From Dioscorea cayenensis subsp. rotundata (lineage: Eukaryota; Streptophyta; Magnoliopsida; Dioscoreales; Dioscoreaceae): DNA of 64,000 nucleotides. Location: positions 372,001 to 436,000 of the forward strand of contig NC_052495.1 in assembly GCF_009730915.1 (NCBI RefSeq), read 5' to 3'. How positions within the stretch are numbered: position 1 is the stretch's first letter; the number at the start of each line of letters is the position of its first letter. The notes beneath the pieces were generated by a model. That model was given only the letters and a program-made list of their open reading frames with translations, did no database searches and was not told where the DNA came from. The translations under genes were made by a program, and so were the position numbers. Positions 1 to 12,801 of this stretch are shown one piece after another.

Positions 1-251
1 CAGATTGGTTTTGAACTAATTAAAACTACCAAAGAAGAGGGAAAAAAGAGAGAAGATGCAGGGTTTTGGGATATAGAGATAGCAATGGGAAGGACAGTGC
101 GCTGGACTAATCCCCTTGACAAATGTATTGACTATGCTATTGACTACATTGACATCTCCTTGGACCATAGTGACCACCTACAGAATGTTTGATAACGTGC
201 GTCCTCACTCAAGGCTCGGAGCGGACTAAACCCCTTCCCTAATGTGTGCCC
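1..251. other. Unassigned edge sequence
   Basis: No coding region or recognised repeat is supported here. The sequence abuts the inverted LTR structure that starts at 252, so it is probably repeat-derived or the original insertion site. I see no clear target duplication between this flank and the DNA after 2530. Confidence 0.3.
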
Positions 252-2530
252 TGATAGGGATGCAAGTGTATGTGTAGACCAAGTAATAAAGTGTGCGTAA
301 GTGTAGAGTGTCAATCTACAGGGAAGAAAGAGAATACTAATAATAACTCTATATCCAAAAAAATAGCTTGAATAGTGAAGTGATTTATGTGTGAACAAGA
401 GCAAATAAAAATAAGAGAATATGGGAAATGACAGGAGAGAAATCAAGGAAGAAAGCGATGTCGGGCATAGCATCCCTCTAGGGTTATGAAGCACAATACA
501 ATGGTTGTCTATAAATGTAATCCTATTTGACCAGAAAGGTTTCCAGACATCCCAATTTCTCAAGCAAAGTGTAACTAAATAGGTGTTGAGCTTATACAGA
601 TATCCACACAATCGCATTAACACTCTATTAAACCTTATCATATACTAATGATAATCTCTTAAGTAGACAATCTTCCCTAAAGAGATATTATCCCTAATCT
701 GAATACAGAGCAGAAATGTAATTTCTCCTATAATTCTCTCCACATGATTACAAAGAGCCCGGATATTATCATCAATCCATTCAGAAGGATTGTGGAAGAC
801 TAAGTCTTGTAGATACCCCAACCAGAGGTGTACCCACTATCCTCTCAAATTGCGGCAAGTCTATGCTAGGTGGGAATTTCTTAGTGTCACATAGCAATAC
901 AATGCATGATAGCTAGAGCCTTCGCCTTATTAACAACCAAGTATTCAATCACGCAATTAGACTAAAATAGATATGATTGCAAATAAAAGAATCAATTAAA
1001 GCATCAAAGATCCAACAACCAAAATCAAGAAAAATAAACCCTAGAGTTTAACTATGCCCAGACATCTACAAATTAACCCTCCATTAATTGAGGACAAGTA
1101 TTCAAGATACAAAGAATAGAGGAAAACATGAGATCCATGAAAACCCCCTTTTTCAATCCCTAGGATGAAGAGCCACCAAAGAAGCTTCCACGCACGCCAT
1201 CAAGATGAACTCGACAGCTACGATCTTCAATCCGCTTGAATGTAGGACAAGATCCCTATCCAAATCACTCCTAAAGTACTAGAGATTCGATACTTTTCTT
1301 CCACAATCGTAAGTCATCTCGTAAGGCTCACGACAATCTTTCCCAGCTCCCTTACGACCTAGTCCTTACACTTGTAAGTAGTTGGGTATAAATAGAACTT
1401 AAGAGGATTTGTAGGGAATCATCTATTCTATCTCTTTATTCTTTAAGAGGCGATTCTTGGAAGTGAGATTGAGAAAGAAAAGGGCCAAACCTCTAGCACC
1501 TTAGGTAAGATTTGGAGAGGGATTTGGCTCAGCATTCGAGGGGATTGGAGATCGTAGTCGTCAAGCTCACCTTGGCGGTATGCTTGGAATTTACCTTGTT
1601 GACTCTCCATCTTAGGGATTGACAAGGGGGTTTTCATGGATCCTATATTTACCTTTATCCCCTGTATCTTGAATCCTTGCCCTCCATTAATGGAGGGCTA
1701 ATTTGTAGATGTTAGGGCATATTTAAACTCTAGAGTTTATATTTTGTGACTTTGGTTGTTGGATCATTTATGCTTTAATTGATTTCTCCATTGTAATCAT
1801 ACCTATTTGAGTCTAATTGTGTGAATCGATGCTTAATGGCTAACGAGGCGAAAGCCCTAGCCTTCATTTCGTGTATTGCTATATGACAAGAAGAAATTCC
1901 CACCTAGCACAGGCTTACCGCAATTTGAGAGGATAGTGAGTGCCTTTCGGTTAGGCTATTTAGGAGACTTTGTCTCCCGCAATATTTCCGAGTGGGTTGA
2001 TGATAATCTCTATGGCAATCATGTGGAGTTGATTTTAGAAGAAATCTCATTTCTACTCTGTATTCGGGTTAGGGACAATCTCTCTTTAGGGGAGATTATC
2101 TACTTAAGAGATTGTCATTAGCTCACAATAATATTTCATAGAGTGTTATTGCAATTGTGCGGATGTCTATATCAGCTCTGCACCGATTTAGTTACACTTC
2201 ACCTGAGAAATCGAGGTTTTGTATGCTTCCGGAAATCTTTCGGTTGAAATAGGATTGCATGCTTAGACAACTATTGTCTCGCACTTCATAACCATAGGGA
2301 GATGCTATGCTTGGACATCATTCTCTTCCTTGAATTCTCTCCTGAGATTTTCCCGTATTTTGTAGTTTTCTTTTTAGTTTTGTTTTCACACACTTCACTT
2401 ACTTCATTAAGCTAATTTTCGGATTTAGAGTTATTACTAGTATTCACTTCCTTCCCTATGGACCGACACTCTGCACTTCAAGCCCACTTTATTACTCGAT
2501 CGGCATGTATATTTGCGTGTGTCCCTATCA
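252..2530. mobile_element. Head-to-head inverted LTR structure A
   Basis: The left arm (about 252-1242) is the reverse complement of the right arm (about 1532-2530). It starts TGATAGGGATGCAAGTG, and the right arm ends GTGTCCCTATCA. The roughly 290-bp centre holds CTTACG/GTAAG palindromic motifs and a TATA-like GTATAAATAG near 1387. The right arm plus the centre read as the U3-R-U5 part of an LTR also found at 5487 and 12802. The left arm is therefore an extra inverted copy of the R/U5 side. Many substitutions separate the arms, so the event is old. There is no coding capacity. Confidence 0.7.
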
Positions 2531-3324
2531 ATAGGAAAACGATAAGAGAAATAAAAATTATCCATCAACACCCTTCTTGTTTCACAATCGTGTCAAAGAA
2601 AGGTCGACGATTGATCATCACCGGCAATCTTCCTATCTTGCGCTTATCTCCACTCTGAATCTGGCCCTAAACGATGCCGAACGCTGTTCTCAGCCGCTCC
2701 TACAGAAAGAGAAAAGAAGATCTCCCTTGAAATCTAACTTTGGTTCATAAATACCCCTTTCCCGATGCGAGCATAGTCATGCTCTTGGCCGTGCTCCTAA
2801 CCATGCTTGGCTCCAAATATTTGGAAATAGTTCTCTGTGTAATTCTAGTAAAATGCACGGGAGCAAACACGCCTGTGCTTGCTGCCCGTGCTTACTGAGC
2901 ATGCTGGTGCAAGGATCACTGTGGTCATCCTTTTATTTCCATGAACTTTCCAATAAAACACATGAGCTTAAGCACGCTCGTTCTTTCCGACCATGCTCCC
3001 TCAGCACGCTAGTGCTCGGGGCAGTAAAACCGTGCTCACCAATTTGTGTAGACTCCAGTGAAATGTACGGCACTCAGCAGTCGTGCTTTCGACCTTGATT
3101 TCTTAGCACGGGTGTGCTTTGGACTGTGCTTGTTCTGTAAAGTGCATTCCAATGTCGTTTTGTGCTAGAATTTGTCTCTATTCTTTCCTTTTTGTCTAAA
3201 ACTTAATTATCTGCAACAATTAATAAACTTACCTTAAGTAGCATTGGTTTATAACAAAAACATGCAAAAAGGACAAGTAAAACACACAATAGGGCATCTA
3301 AAATATTTATATAAAATGCACTCA
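2531..3324 (-). mobile_element. LTR fragment of a second family, minus strand
   Basis: Read on the minus strand this begins TGAGTGCATTTTATAT (forward end about 3324). That resembles the start of the solo LTR at 22314-23486, which on the minus strand begins TGATGAGTATAATTTGC. Positions about 2775-3140 carry repeated GC-rich imperfect palindromes of the form GCACGCTNGTGC. A TATA-like GGTATTTATG (minus strand) lies near 2745. The left boundary is uncertain because the inverted LTR structure abuts it. Confidence 0.45.
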
Positions 3325-3643
3325 TTAATTTTTGTTTCACTTGAATTGATAAAAAGTTCAGCACAAGATACTTATATTTACCGAGCTAATTAAGAAAAAC
3401 AAAATAATCAACTAATAAAACAAGCAAAATCAGAGTACAATAATGTCACAAATTTCCAAAGGTAACCACTCAAGTCTATTCACAAAAAGAACATCCATAA
3501 TCAACATATAAGATCTCTTTCTAGAAGGTCCTTAACAAAATTTGTTGGTCTTAATCATGATCGTTGTGAAATATCTTTCCTAAGATCTCAACACAATCAC
3601 CATAAATAATAAGATCTCTCTTTCTCAAAAGATCAAATCTCGC
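3325..3643. other. AT-rich intergenic stretch
   Basis: No gene or bounded repeat is recognised between the two LTR-derived elements. Confidence 0.3.
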
Positions 3644-5452
3644 TGATAAGGATGCAAGTGTACGTGTCGATCGCGTAATAATAGTGTGTGTAAAGCAGAG
3701 TGTCGGTCCACAGGGAAGAAAGAGAATAATAATAGTAACCCTAAATCCAAAAATTAGACTAATCGATCGAATGATGTGTGTGTGAATAGAAGAGAATAAA
3801 AACAAGAAATATAGAAATAAAACTAGAGAGGAATTAGGAGAAGAAATGATGTTCGGGCATAGCATTCCACTAGAGTTATGAAGTACAGGATAAAGGTTGT
3901 CTAGGTATGTAATCTTATTTGAACTGAGAGGTTTTGATAATCATACTAAACCCCCTTTCGAGGATAGAGAGTAATTGAATCAGTGCAGATCTGATACAAA
4001 CATCCACACAATCCAATTAGCACTATGAAACCTCACTATGGGCAAATGAGAATCTCTTAAGTAGACAATCTCATTTATGAGGAGAGATTGCCCGTATGGA
4101 GTTTAGAGCCAAATCAGAGGACCTTACTTGTAGGACTTACGCCCGTAAGGATGCTCATAAGGATCATCCAAAGAAGCTTACGACCAGAGCTTATGCTCGT
4201 TAGGGTAGTCGTAAGGTGTAGCACAGTGAAGCTTACGGTCCAGTGCTTACGGCTGTAACCTCAGCTGTAAGTGTTCCCGTAAGGCTCGTAACCTATCGTC
4301 TCCACTTTCTTCCGTCCATGTTCTTATGCCCGTAAGCAACCAAGTATAAATAGATCGGATGATGATTTTTTAGGGCATTCTTTGGATTTTCTTTACTGTT
4401 TTCTTAGAGGCTAAGCTAGGGGAGAAAGGATATGAATCTCCAGGACTCAAGGGGCTAATATAAGAGGAGATTTAGATCCACATTCAAGGGGATAGTTGAT
4501 CATAGCCGTTAAGCTCATCTTGGCGGTGTTCGTGGAAGCTTACCTAAGGATTCTTTGGTGATTCATCTTCGGTATGATTGAGAGTGGGTATTATTATTTT
4601 CAATATCTTTCATCATGGCTTATTGTTTGAATGATTGACCTCCATTAATAGAGAGCTAATTTGTTAGATGTTTGGGCATACTGAAATATTAATCTAGAGT
4701 TTATCTTTTGATATTAGTTGTTTGATTTATGTGATATACTACTTTTCCTTATTGAAATCTAATCTATTTGAATCTAATTATGTATTTGAATGTTTGATTT
4801 CCATTGTGGTGAAAACCCTAGTAATCATACTTGATGTGCTTAGTGACGAGAAGAAATTCCCATCTAGCATAAACATGTCATGATTAGAAGGACTTGTGAG
4901 TAAGCCTAAACATAGGGTACTTTGGAGACCCCGTCTCCCTCAATTCTCCTGAGTGAGTTAATTGATAATCTCCGTGCTCTTTGTAATTATGTTTGCATCT
5001 CTACTCTGTATTCAAATTAGGGGTAATCTCTCCTTATAAGAGAGATTGTCTACTTAAGATATTCTCATTAACACATAGTGAGGTTTTATAGTGTTAATGC
5101 AATTGTGAGGATGACTGTATCTCAGTTACTCTTCACCCTCTATAGAGGGATTTAGTATGACTCAAGAAACCTCTCGGTTCAAATAAGATTGTGTACCTAG
5201 ACAACCTTTGTCCTGCATTTTTTCAAACCTTAGAGGGATGCTATGCGCGGACATCATTTCCTCCCTTGATTTTTCTCTTATTTTATTTCGTACTTATTGC
5301 TTTTACTTTCTTTTTCTCACACACATCACTTGATTGATTAGGCTAATTTTCAAAACTAGAGTCATTAATAGTACTCTCAATTTTCCTTTTGGACATCTTG
5401 CTTTTATGCATACTTTATTAGACGATCGGCATGTACACTTCAGTCCCTATCA
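3644..5452. mobile_element. Head-to-head inverted LTR structure B
   Basis: The left arm (3644 to about 4100) starts TGATAAGGATGCAAGTGTAC and is the reverse complement of the right end (about 5010-5452), which ends CAGTCCCTATCA. The rest (about 4101-5452) is a partial forward LTR. It has GTAAG/CTTACG palindromes at 4130-4345, a TATA-like AGTATAAATAG near 4345, then the R/U5 side. The organisation matches structure A, but the inverted arm is about half as long, so the two have different breakpoints. There is no coding capacity. Confidence 0.65.
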
Positions 5453-5486
5453 CATAGTATTTGCAACAATTGTTTTACATCGTAAA

Positions 5487-8400
5487 TGATAAGTGTACAA
5501 TATGCATATATTTTATACCAATTTGTATACTCATCCGGCATGTATTAGGATAATTTGTGAAATTCGATGCTAAATCTAGTGTATTTCATATTAACAGACT
5601 TATGATAGTGCTCCAAGACAAGAGAGAGCAAGAATAAGTATTTCAGACCTTAAACGATAAAGTTGGAACTCTCTCAGTATCATTTAAACTAAGTCAACGA
5701 AAAACTAGGCGGCTTATGGGTTGCTTACGGCCAACCTTATGGCCTTAAGTCAATTCCAGAAGACCTTGTAGGCATGCTTATACCTGTAAGGGGAGATTCA
5801 GAGCCAAGTCAGAGGAACTTATGGGGATACCCTTAATTACCATCCAGAGGAGTTTACAACAACAGCATACGCCCGTAAGGGCAGTCGCAAGAAACAACAC
5901 ACTGAAGTTTACGGTATAGCGCTTACGGCCTTAAGCTAGACCATAACACAAATAGAAGACATTATGAACATGACTTACAACCGTAAGTGCTCCAGTAAGG
6001 CTCATGACTATCTTCTCCAACTCCCTTAAGGCCACATCCTTACGCCCGTAAACAACCCGTAAGCAGTCGGGTATAAATAGGCCTGATGGGAATTTTTAGG
6101 GCATCAAATTCTTTTCTTTTGGGAGATTCTTGAAGGAGAAGTTAGGGAAGATAAGATACGAATCTCCAACACCAAAGGAGCAATTTAAAGGGGGATTTTG
6201 CTCGTCATTCAAGAGGATTGAAGATTATAGCTGTCAAGCTCATCTTGGCGGCGCTCGTGGAAAACAACCTAAGGTTTCTTCGGCGATTCTTCATCGATGT
6301 AATTGATAAGGGGTACTCATGTCTCCTCTAATTATTTGTATCTTGAATGCTTACACTCTATTAATGGAGGGCTAATTTAAAGATGTTTGGGTATAATTGA
6401 ACTCTAGCGTTTATACTTTTGACATTGGTTGTTGGATCTTTGATGCTTGAACTATTTTCCTAATTGCAATCATATCTATTTAAGTCTAATTGTGTGATTG
6501 AATGTTTGGTTGCTAACGAGGCGAATGCCCTAGCTATCATATTTGGTATTGCTACGAGATGAGAAGAAATTCTCACCTACATAGACTTACCGCAATTGGA
6601 GAGGATAGTGAGTACACCTCTGGTTAGGGTACTTTGGAGATATTGTCCCCGTAATCCTTTTGAGTGGGCTAGTGATAATCTCCATGCTCTTTGCAATCAT
6701 GTGGGGTGAATTTTAGGAGAAATCCCATTTCTGCTCTATATTCGGATTAGGGGTAATCTCTGACACACCCTTGCATGTGTGTACCGCAAGTGCACGGGTG
6801 TCAAAGTAATAAAATAGTCAAAGGGTGGGTAGTCAAATCCATAGGGAATAGACTTTAGAAACAAATAATATTGCTAAAGAGCTTAAGTGACAAATCGATT
6901 GGTGAATGTGCTCAAGTTAATAACAAAAGACAAGAAAATAAGCAAAGGTAAAAAGATGAGACAATCAATGATAAAGTAGGGTACCTGAATAATGCTCCCC
7001 CTAGGACTCTCATTTTAAGTGAAAGAGTAAAATTACTCTTTACTCTTCCCTAATTGAGATTCAATGAGTCATGGATATTCAAAAGCACAAGGACCCAAAT
7101 CTAAGGTCAACCATGACTAGTCCCCTACGAGATCCCGGCGGAGAGAAGACTCTCGACGCCTCACACGATGTATGACTGCTTAAATTTCTAGGGATTCCAA
7201 GTGATAAACTCTATTCCCAAATCTAAGTCAAACCCTTTGGCCTAGGCAAAAGATCCCTAATCATAGGGAACTCTCGACGCTTCACTCTGTTGTGATTGCA
7301 AAGAACTCTTGGAATGTGGAGGTAGGATAAATCACACCAGAGAAGAAAAGGGACGGTCCACAACCCCTCGACTCACCCTCCGAACCCTCTTCAACCTTGA
7401 TAAATCTAATCCTAATGATGATGGTCACTTGTCAAAAGGATGAGAACAGTAGGTTCTCAACCCTACTACCTAAGTGTCACTCTAAGGGAAAATCAAGCAT
7501 CAAACACACAAGATTGAAATTCAAATAAATTCTCCATTAAAGGAAACACAATAAAAGTCAATGAAACAAAAACATCCTAGCGTTTACATGTCCAAGTACC
7601 CACTAGAGGTTTAGCTCTCCATGAGCAATACAAAATCAAAGATGAAAGCAAGTAAATGTACAAGCAATCCATAAAGATAACCCCCTTTTGCTTAGTGATG
7701 ATGGTCTCCAAAGATTTCTCTGTCAAGATTAGGGCACACCTCGGCGAATCAATGGCGTCGAAAGCTCCCCTAATAACTCTCCTTCGACGGAAATCAATGT
7801 TGAATGGCGTGGGAACGCTCCAAAATCTCACAAAAACTTTCTCCAAACCCTAGGTGCGCCCTATCTCCAAGATGGAAAAAAAGTACCTAAACTAACTCTT
7901 CAAGTGGCCATTTAAACCTGGAAATCGGGGCTCCACACGGCCTTGTGGATTCTCTGTTTTGGCACAGGAATAGTAATCTGCTACAGTGGCTTGTAAACAG
8001 TGGTTTACTACGGTAGCCCATAAACAGTGCCACCATTTTCTTTCTTTTTTTTTGAGGCCACACTGAGAACACTTTTAAAACCTCTGCAAAAGCTAGAACA
8101 TAAGTGTGAGATTACCTCTGTGCCCTTCCAACTCATGAGTTGACTTGAACTTGGCACACACCCTCATGCATATGATCAAGGCTTGTGTCTTTATCCTTGT
8201 TCCACATAAGAGAAATCTCAAAATCTGCATTCATGACCTATTTTTGCATCCTTTCTCTTTAACATGTCCTCACAACCCTGAAATACACAAAATAATACAA
8301 AAACACAAAGAATGAGCCATAAAACCAGGTAAAAGCAATGCTCAATGTAAGTAAAACATGCACATTAATATGTATACACAAACACTTATTAATCTCTCTT

Positions 8401-8834
8401 TTGGGGTAGACTATATATTTAAGAGATTGTCATTAGCCTACAATAAGGTTTCATAGAGTGTTAATGTGATTGTGTGGATGTCTGTATCAGCTCTGTACCT
8501 ATTCAGTTACTTTTCGCCTAAGAAATCGGGTTGAGTATAATTCTAAAACCTTTCGGTTCAAATAGGTTTGCATGTTTAGATAACCTTTGTCCTATATTTC
8601 ATAACCCTAGAGGAATGTTATGCCCGAGCATCGCTTTCTTCCTTGACTTTTTTCCTATTATTTCCCGAATTTTTTTATTCTTGCTTACTCTTGTTCATAC
8701 ACACACATCATTCGATCATCTATGTTATTTTTCGGGTTTAGAGTCATTACTGGTATTCACTTTCTTTCATGTGGACTGATACTTTGCATTTAAGCACACA
8801 TTATTACATAATTGACACGTACGCTTGTGTCCCA
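5487..8834 (+). mobile_element. LTR copy C, interrupted by another solo LTR
   Basis: It begins TGATAAGTGTACAATATGC and ends near GTGTCCCA. Its U3 has CTTACGGCC/GGCCGTAAG-type motifs (about 5727-6070) just upstream of the TATA-like GGTATAAATAGG (about 6068). The R/U5 side matches structures A, B and copy D. The interval 6761-8391 is a separate insertion, so the LTR itself is about 1.7 kb. CATCG occurs at 5478-5482 and 8835-8839 and might be a target duplication, but it is offset from the TG start by four bases, so I leave it open. Confidence 0.6.
6761..8391 (-). mobile_element. Solo LTR of another family inside copy C
   Basis: The segment is flanked by the 5-bp direct repeat ATCTC (6756-6760 and 8392-8396) and interrupts the R/U5 sequence of copy C, which is uninterrupted in related copies. 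The forward left end is TGACACACCCTTGC. Read on the minus strand it begins TAATAAGTGTTTGTG, resembling the TGATAAGTG starts of neighbouring LTRs with TG changed to TA. It has no gag or pol. Short open frames here (for example 7577-7846) have no recognisable product. Confidence 0.6.
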
Positions 8835-8843
8835 CATCGATCA

Positions 8844-9393
8844 AATGTGTCACAAAGTTTAACTCATTTGCGACTTCATTTTTTTGGATTATTTAACGAT
8901 TTTTGTGGCAAGAATATAGGAGAACTTTGTCTTTGAAATAAATAAATAAATACCTATGAAATATAAATCTCATTTATTCAAAAAAATATTATTATTTATG
9001 AATTCGATTATTCAAAAAAAATATTATTATTTATTATAATTTCTTTTTATTTATTATATATTTTTTTTATAAAAAATAAACAAATAAGTACCTATGAAAT
9101 ATAAATCTAATTTATTGAAAAATATTATTATTTATGAATTCGATTATTTATCATCATTTGATAAAAATAATCTATCTTCTTTACTTTAACTCTAGTATCA
9201 ACTGCTAATTTTTATTTTGGACTAAATTAAGCCAGATTGTTTGAGCTCTTGAAATTCGAAATGAATTGAGATCACGCATATATGACTATATATGAGCTCA
9301 AGTTCAAACAAACTAAAATTTGTAACCGAACTAGAGTTAGAGTTGGTAGTGAAGGAGGACGAGATGAGGAGGATGAAGGAGGAGAATAATTAA
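8844..9393. other. AT-rich intergenic DNA
   Basis: It contains short direct repeats: a block with ATAAATCT, TTATTCAAAAAAATATTATT and GAATTCGATTAT is repeated two to three times over about 8935-9150. No gene is seen. Confidence 0.4.
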
Positions 9394-10639
9394 GGAGCTG
9401 AACAGCGCGAGAGATGCAAAGAGGATTAGAAGGGAGATGCGAGCTATTGAGAGAGATATTGCCGAGTCTTATGATGGGTTGTCAGCAATAGAGGAGAGAG
9501 CATTGGAGCTGGAGGCTGCCTCACAGCTTAAAGTTCAAGGAGATGGAGGCTTCGGCGCCGTGGAACAATGCAATCAGGCAATAAGAAAGTAAAACCTCTC
9601 TTTTCCTTATCTTCTTTACATTCTATGCCTTGCTCAATGACACTAAGTTATTTACTGAAACTGACGTCTCCCTAATGTGGATTTTGCTTATCAGTACTCT
9701 TCTATGGATTTTTCTTTTATGTTGGATTGAGGAGGATCTTTTATTTTCTTCTAAAACTAGATTTGATTTGCAAATTCCAATGGTTTTATAATGGAGCTGT
9801 TTCTGGTGCAATATTGTTTTTAATCTACTTAAAGCCAATTCAACTTGGCAGGGTTTGATAAAAAAAATAGTTGAAATTAGTTCTTGCGTTTGTGTAATGT
9901 GAATGTAGGAGCAAACTTCGAACCTTTGCTACTTATTGTGCATCCAAGTCTCTTCTTCAAGAGCATTATGTAACTTTGTTTCTACAATTTAGAAGTTTAT
10001 GGTACAATAGTGTTTTGATTTCTTCCCTAAAGGCAATCTGACCTAATAGGTTTTGATAAAAATATGGTTTATAATTATAAAAATAGGTGTCACCGAACTT
10101 TACTATTTATTGTGCACTTTTGAAATAGATGATGAAATATCCCAATCTTGGGCTCCTTTTATCATCTTGTTTATTTTGATTGTTTGTTTTCTACTCTTAC
10201 AACATGCTTTTTTAGGGTAATTGCATGTTGTTGGATTCCCATAAAGCAAAACATTTGCTATAATTATAAGCATCTGTACAACCTGTCCTTGATATGTTAG
10301 TGCATGATGATATTAGAAGGTATCTTCCAATCTAATTCTTTTGAATTTTTTTCAGGTTAAAGCTTGGGAATGACTTCCAATAGAATGCTGAAGGATCCTC
10401 ACCATCTAAGGTGTTGGAAATTGTTTACAAAACCACTGTTAATTAAACCTACTCTGATTTCTCTTACGGAAGATATGAAAAAATTATCTCTTTTGAAGCT
10501 CAAGGAGTTGATTGCCCTGCAACAACAAACTGAGCAGAACACTAAAATTCTTAAGGAAAAGAAAGACCAACTTGCTGGTTTACAGTCCAAAATCAATGAG
10601 GTACACCATGTCTTACATCAAGAGAATTTTGAAGTATAG
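9394..10639 (+). pseudogene. Broken coiled-coil gene fragment, unrecognised
   Basis: About 9394-9590 encodes a charged, helix-rich stretch including ELNSARDAKRIRREMRAIER and GDGGFGAVEQCNQAIRK. Just upstream the frame is closed by TGA, and an adjoining frame carries a short MRRMKEEN-type stretch, which suggests a frameshift. After an intron-like segment with a T-rich tract and CAG (about 10355), 10364-10639 encodes another Lys/Glu/Gln-rich helix containing LLKLKELIALQQQTEQNTKI. I do not recognise the family. The absence of an upstream start, the frame break and the setting between LTR fragments favour a decayed gene piece over a working gene. A real small gene with unusual splicing remains possible. 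Confidence 0.4.
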
Positions 10640-11116
10640 ATTCAGCATTCTAATTCCTAGTTAATAGTCACTTGGGCATAAATGTTTATTGATTATTTCA
10701 AGAAAAACATGATTCTGAAGTCAGAATCTTTCAAGAAATACTTGATTCTGAATATTAAACCCAAAATTCACAATCATTTTGAATCTTTTGCTGACTAAGT
10801 TCTATACTATACATTGTTTAGAGAGATCCATTGGAATGAAGGGATTAAAGGGATCAATCCTTTTCTTTTATTAAAGAATGTACATCCAAGAGTTACCCAT
10901 AGTAAATTAATCATCTTCTTTATTGGGCATGAATTGTTTTAATTAGTAAGGATGGTAAAGCAGATATAAAACAATATATAATGATTATTTTAACAAGCAG
11001 CCTCAACCTTAATGCAAGAAACTCAATCTATTTCTCAAAATGTGTGGTATAGAAGGATTATAATTTCTCAATTTGTTGGCACAAGAAGTGAAAATCTCTC
11101 TTCCTTTTTACATATC
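10640..11116. other. Intergenic, nothing recognised
   Basis: AT-rich sequence with no open frame, structured RNA or repeat boundary that I can support. Confidence 0.3.
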
Positions 11117-11855
11117 TGATAAGGACAAATGTCACCTATGAAATGCGAGTGCACGTGCCGATCAAGTCATATAGTGTGCTTAAAAGCAAGGTTGTCAGTT
11201 CCACAAGCTAGGAACTAGAAAATACTTGTACTAACGTTCGCCCTACTATCTAACCTAAAGCAAGAGTCGGTGAACAAAGTCAAATAATGGCAACGATACT
11301 TAAAAAAAACTAATGACAAAAACTGATGAGAGGTAAATCAAGCAAGGGGAAATGGGATACATGGGCATAGAATCCCTCTAGGGATTTACAAGTCCAGGAA
11401 AAAGATTGTATAAGTATGCAATCCTATTTGAACCAAGAGAAACCATAAATTATACTAAACCTCTCTTGCAAAGATGAATAGTAACTGACTCAGTATAATG
11501 CTGATACAGACACCCCATAATCGTATTGCACTCTATGAAATCTCAATGTAAGCTAACAAGAATTTCTTACATAGATAATCCTTCTTGAGAAGAGATTATC
11601 CCTAAATACATACAGAACAAAACTATGTTTCTCCTAAAATCTATTCCCTATGATTTCAAAGAGTATGGAAATCATTTGTTAATTCACTCGAGAGGATTGA
11701 AGGATGAGAACTCTCAACTCCAAAGTACCCCATTGTTAGGCTTACTCACAATCTTCTCCAACCGCGGTATGTCTATGCTAGGTGGGTATTTCTACTCATC
11801 ACAAAGCACATCATTCATGAGAACTAGAGCTTTCGCCTCATTAGCAATCAAGCCA
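11117..11855 (-). mobile_element. LTR fragment E (U5 side), minus strand
   Basis: It begins TGATAAGGACAAATG. It follows the left arm of structure A through GGGCATAGAATCCCTCTAGGG, the GATTATCCCTAAAT segment and GCTTTCGCCTCATTAGCAATC, and then diverges at about 11855. It is therefore the R/U5 side of the same LTR family in reverse orientation, truncated. Open frames across it are incidental. Confidence 0.55.
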
Positions 11856-12801
11856 TACAAAGGACACACTACGCCGGTTCTAAGAGACAATGAACTCTTC
11901 AATATTGTTTACATTGCCTTGCATACTTCTCTTTTATACACAATGAGGGCAATGTATGATTTAAGTGTGGACCGGGGAGGGGTTTAAGTTTCACTGTAAA
12001 CTTTTTACATGCCAAGTCGGGACTTATGACGGTGCATTGGAAATGCAAAGGAGTTTCTTAGTATTAGAGTCGACACATGCAAATTTGTTCCATTTTAAGT
12101 TCTATTTTTTTTTAGTGTGCACCTTATTTTTGGCTACTCACCTAATTAGAGCACACAACTTCTCTATTGTAGCAACTTAGACTGTGTTGGACTTCTTTTA
12201 GTTTTACTCATTATATTCTCGTGATAGAATTGAGAAATTTTTTTGCAAATTTGAAAGAATTTGTTTTAAATAGAAAAGAAAAAAGTTGAGAAATGGAAAG
12301 AGCTACCCCTATTAGAAGTGTGAAGCTACTCTCAACAAGTCAGATACTATGTATGCCCTAACGAAAGAAAGAGCTACCTCTTTGGGTGAGTGAAAGCTAC
12401 CGTATTTTTAGTAAAAGATGTGGAAAGAGCTACCTCTTTTAAGTGTGAAAATCGCTCGTTGAATGTTCACGGGAAAGGGCTGCCTTGGGAGATGTGTAAA
12501 GACACCACCTTTTGCATAAGAAGTTTTTTGTGCTAGTGTTTGCTTTTGGAAATCTGCTAGGTCTAAAGAAGTGAAGTAAAGAGTTGCAACACACACACAC
12601 ACACACACACAATGATAGTCTTGAATAGAGTGTACACTAGTCTTGGAACTTGAAGTTTTTAGCATGCTTGTATTGTGGAAACTCAAAATACTTGTGAGAC
12701 TCCTAAATTCTTGGGTGCCCAAGATCATGCACTTTCTCCGCTTGGTTTGTATTGTTTTATTTTTGCTTGAGTATAAGCAAAAGCTTAAGTGTGGGAGAAT
12801 T
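11856..12801 (+). mobile_element. Retrotransposon 3' internal remnant with polypurine tract
   Basis: This is non-coding sequence with repeated GAAAGAGCTACC motifs (about 12296-12440), a (CA)n run (about 12590-12611) and two phrases typical of the 3' untranslated part of plant Ty3-type elements: GATTTAAGTGTGG near 11958 and CTTAAGTGTGGGAGAATT at 12784-12801. The latter directly abuts the TGATGAG start of LTR copy D and is a good polypurine-tract candidate, which makes copy D a 3' LTR. No protease, reverse transcriptase or integrase frame is left. Confidence 0.5.

Noticed and set aside
144-641. 165-codon minus-strand open frame
   Set aside because: It lies across the inverted LTR arm, has no recognisable domain, and similar frames recur in other LTR copies as by-products.
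11625-12180. Two overlapping plus-strand open frames
   Set aside because: They run over the reverse LTR fragment and retrotransposon 3' sequence, with no recognisable protein features.
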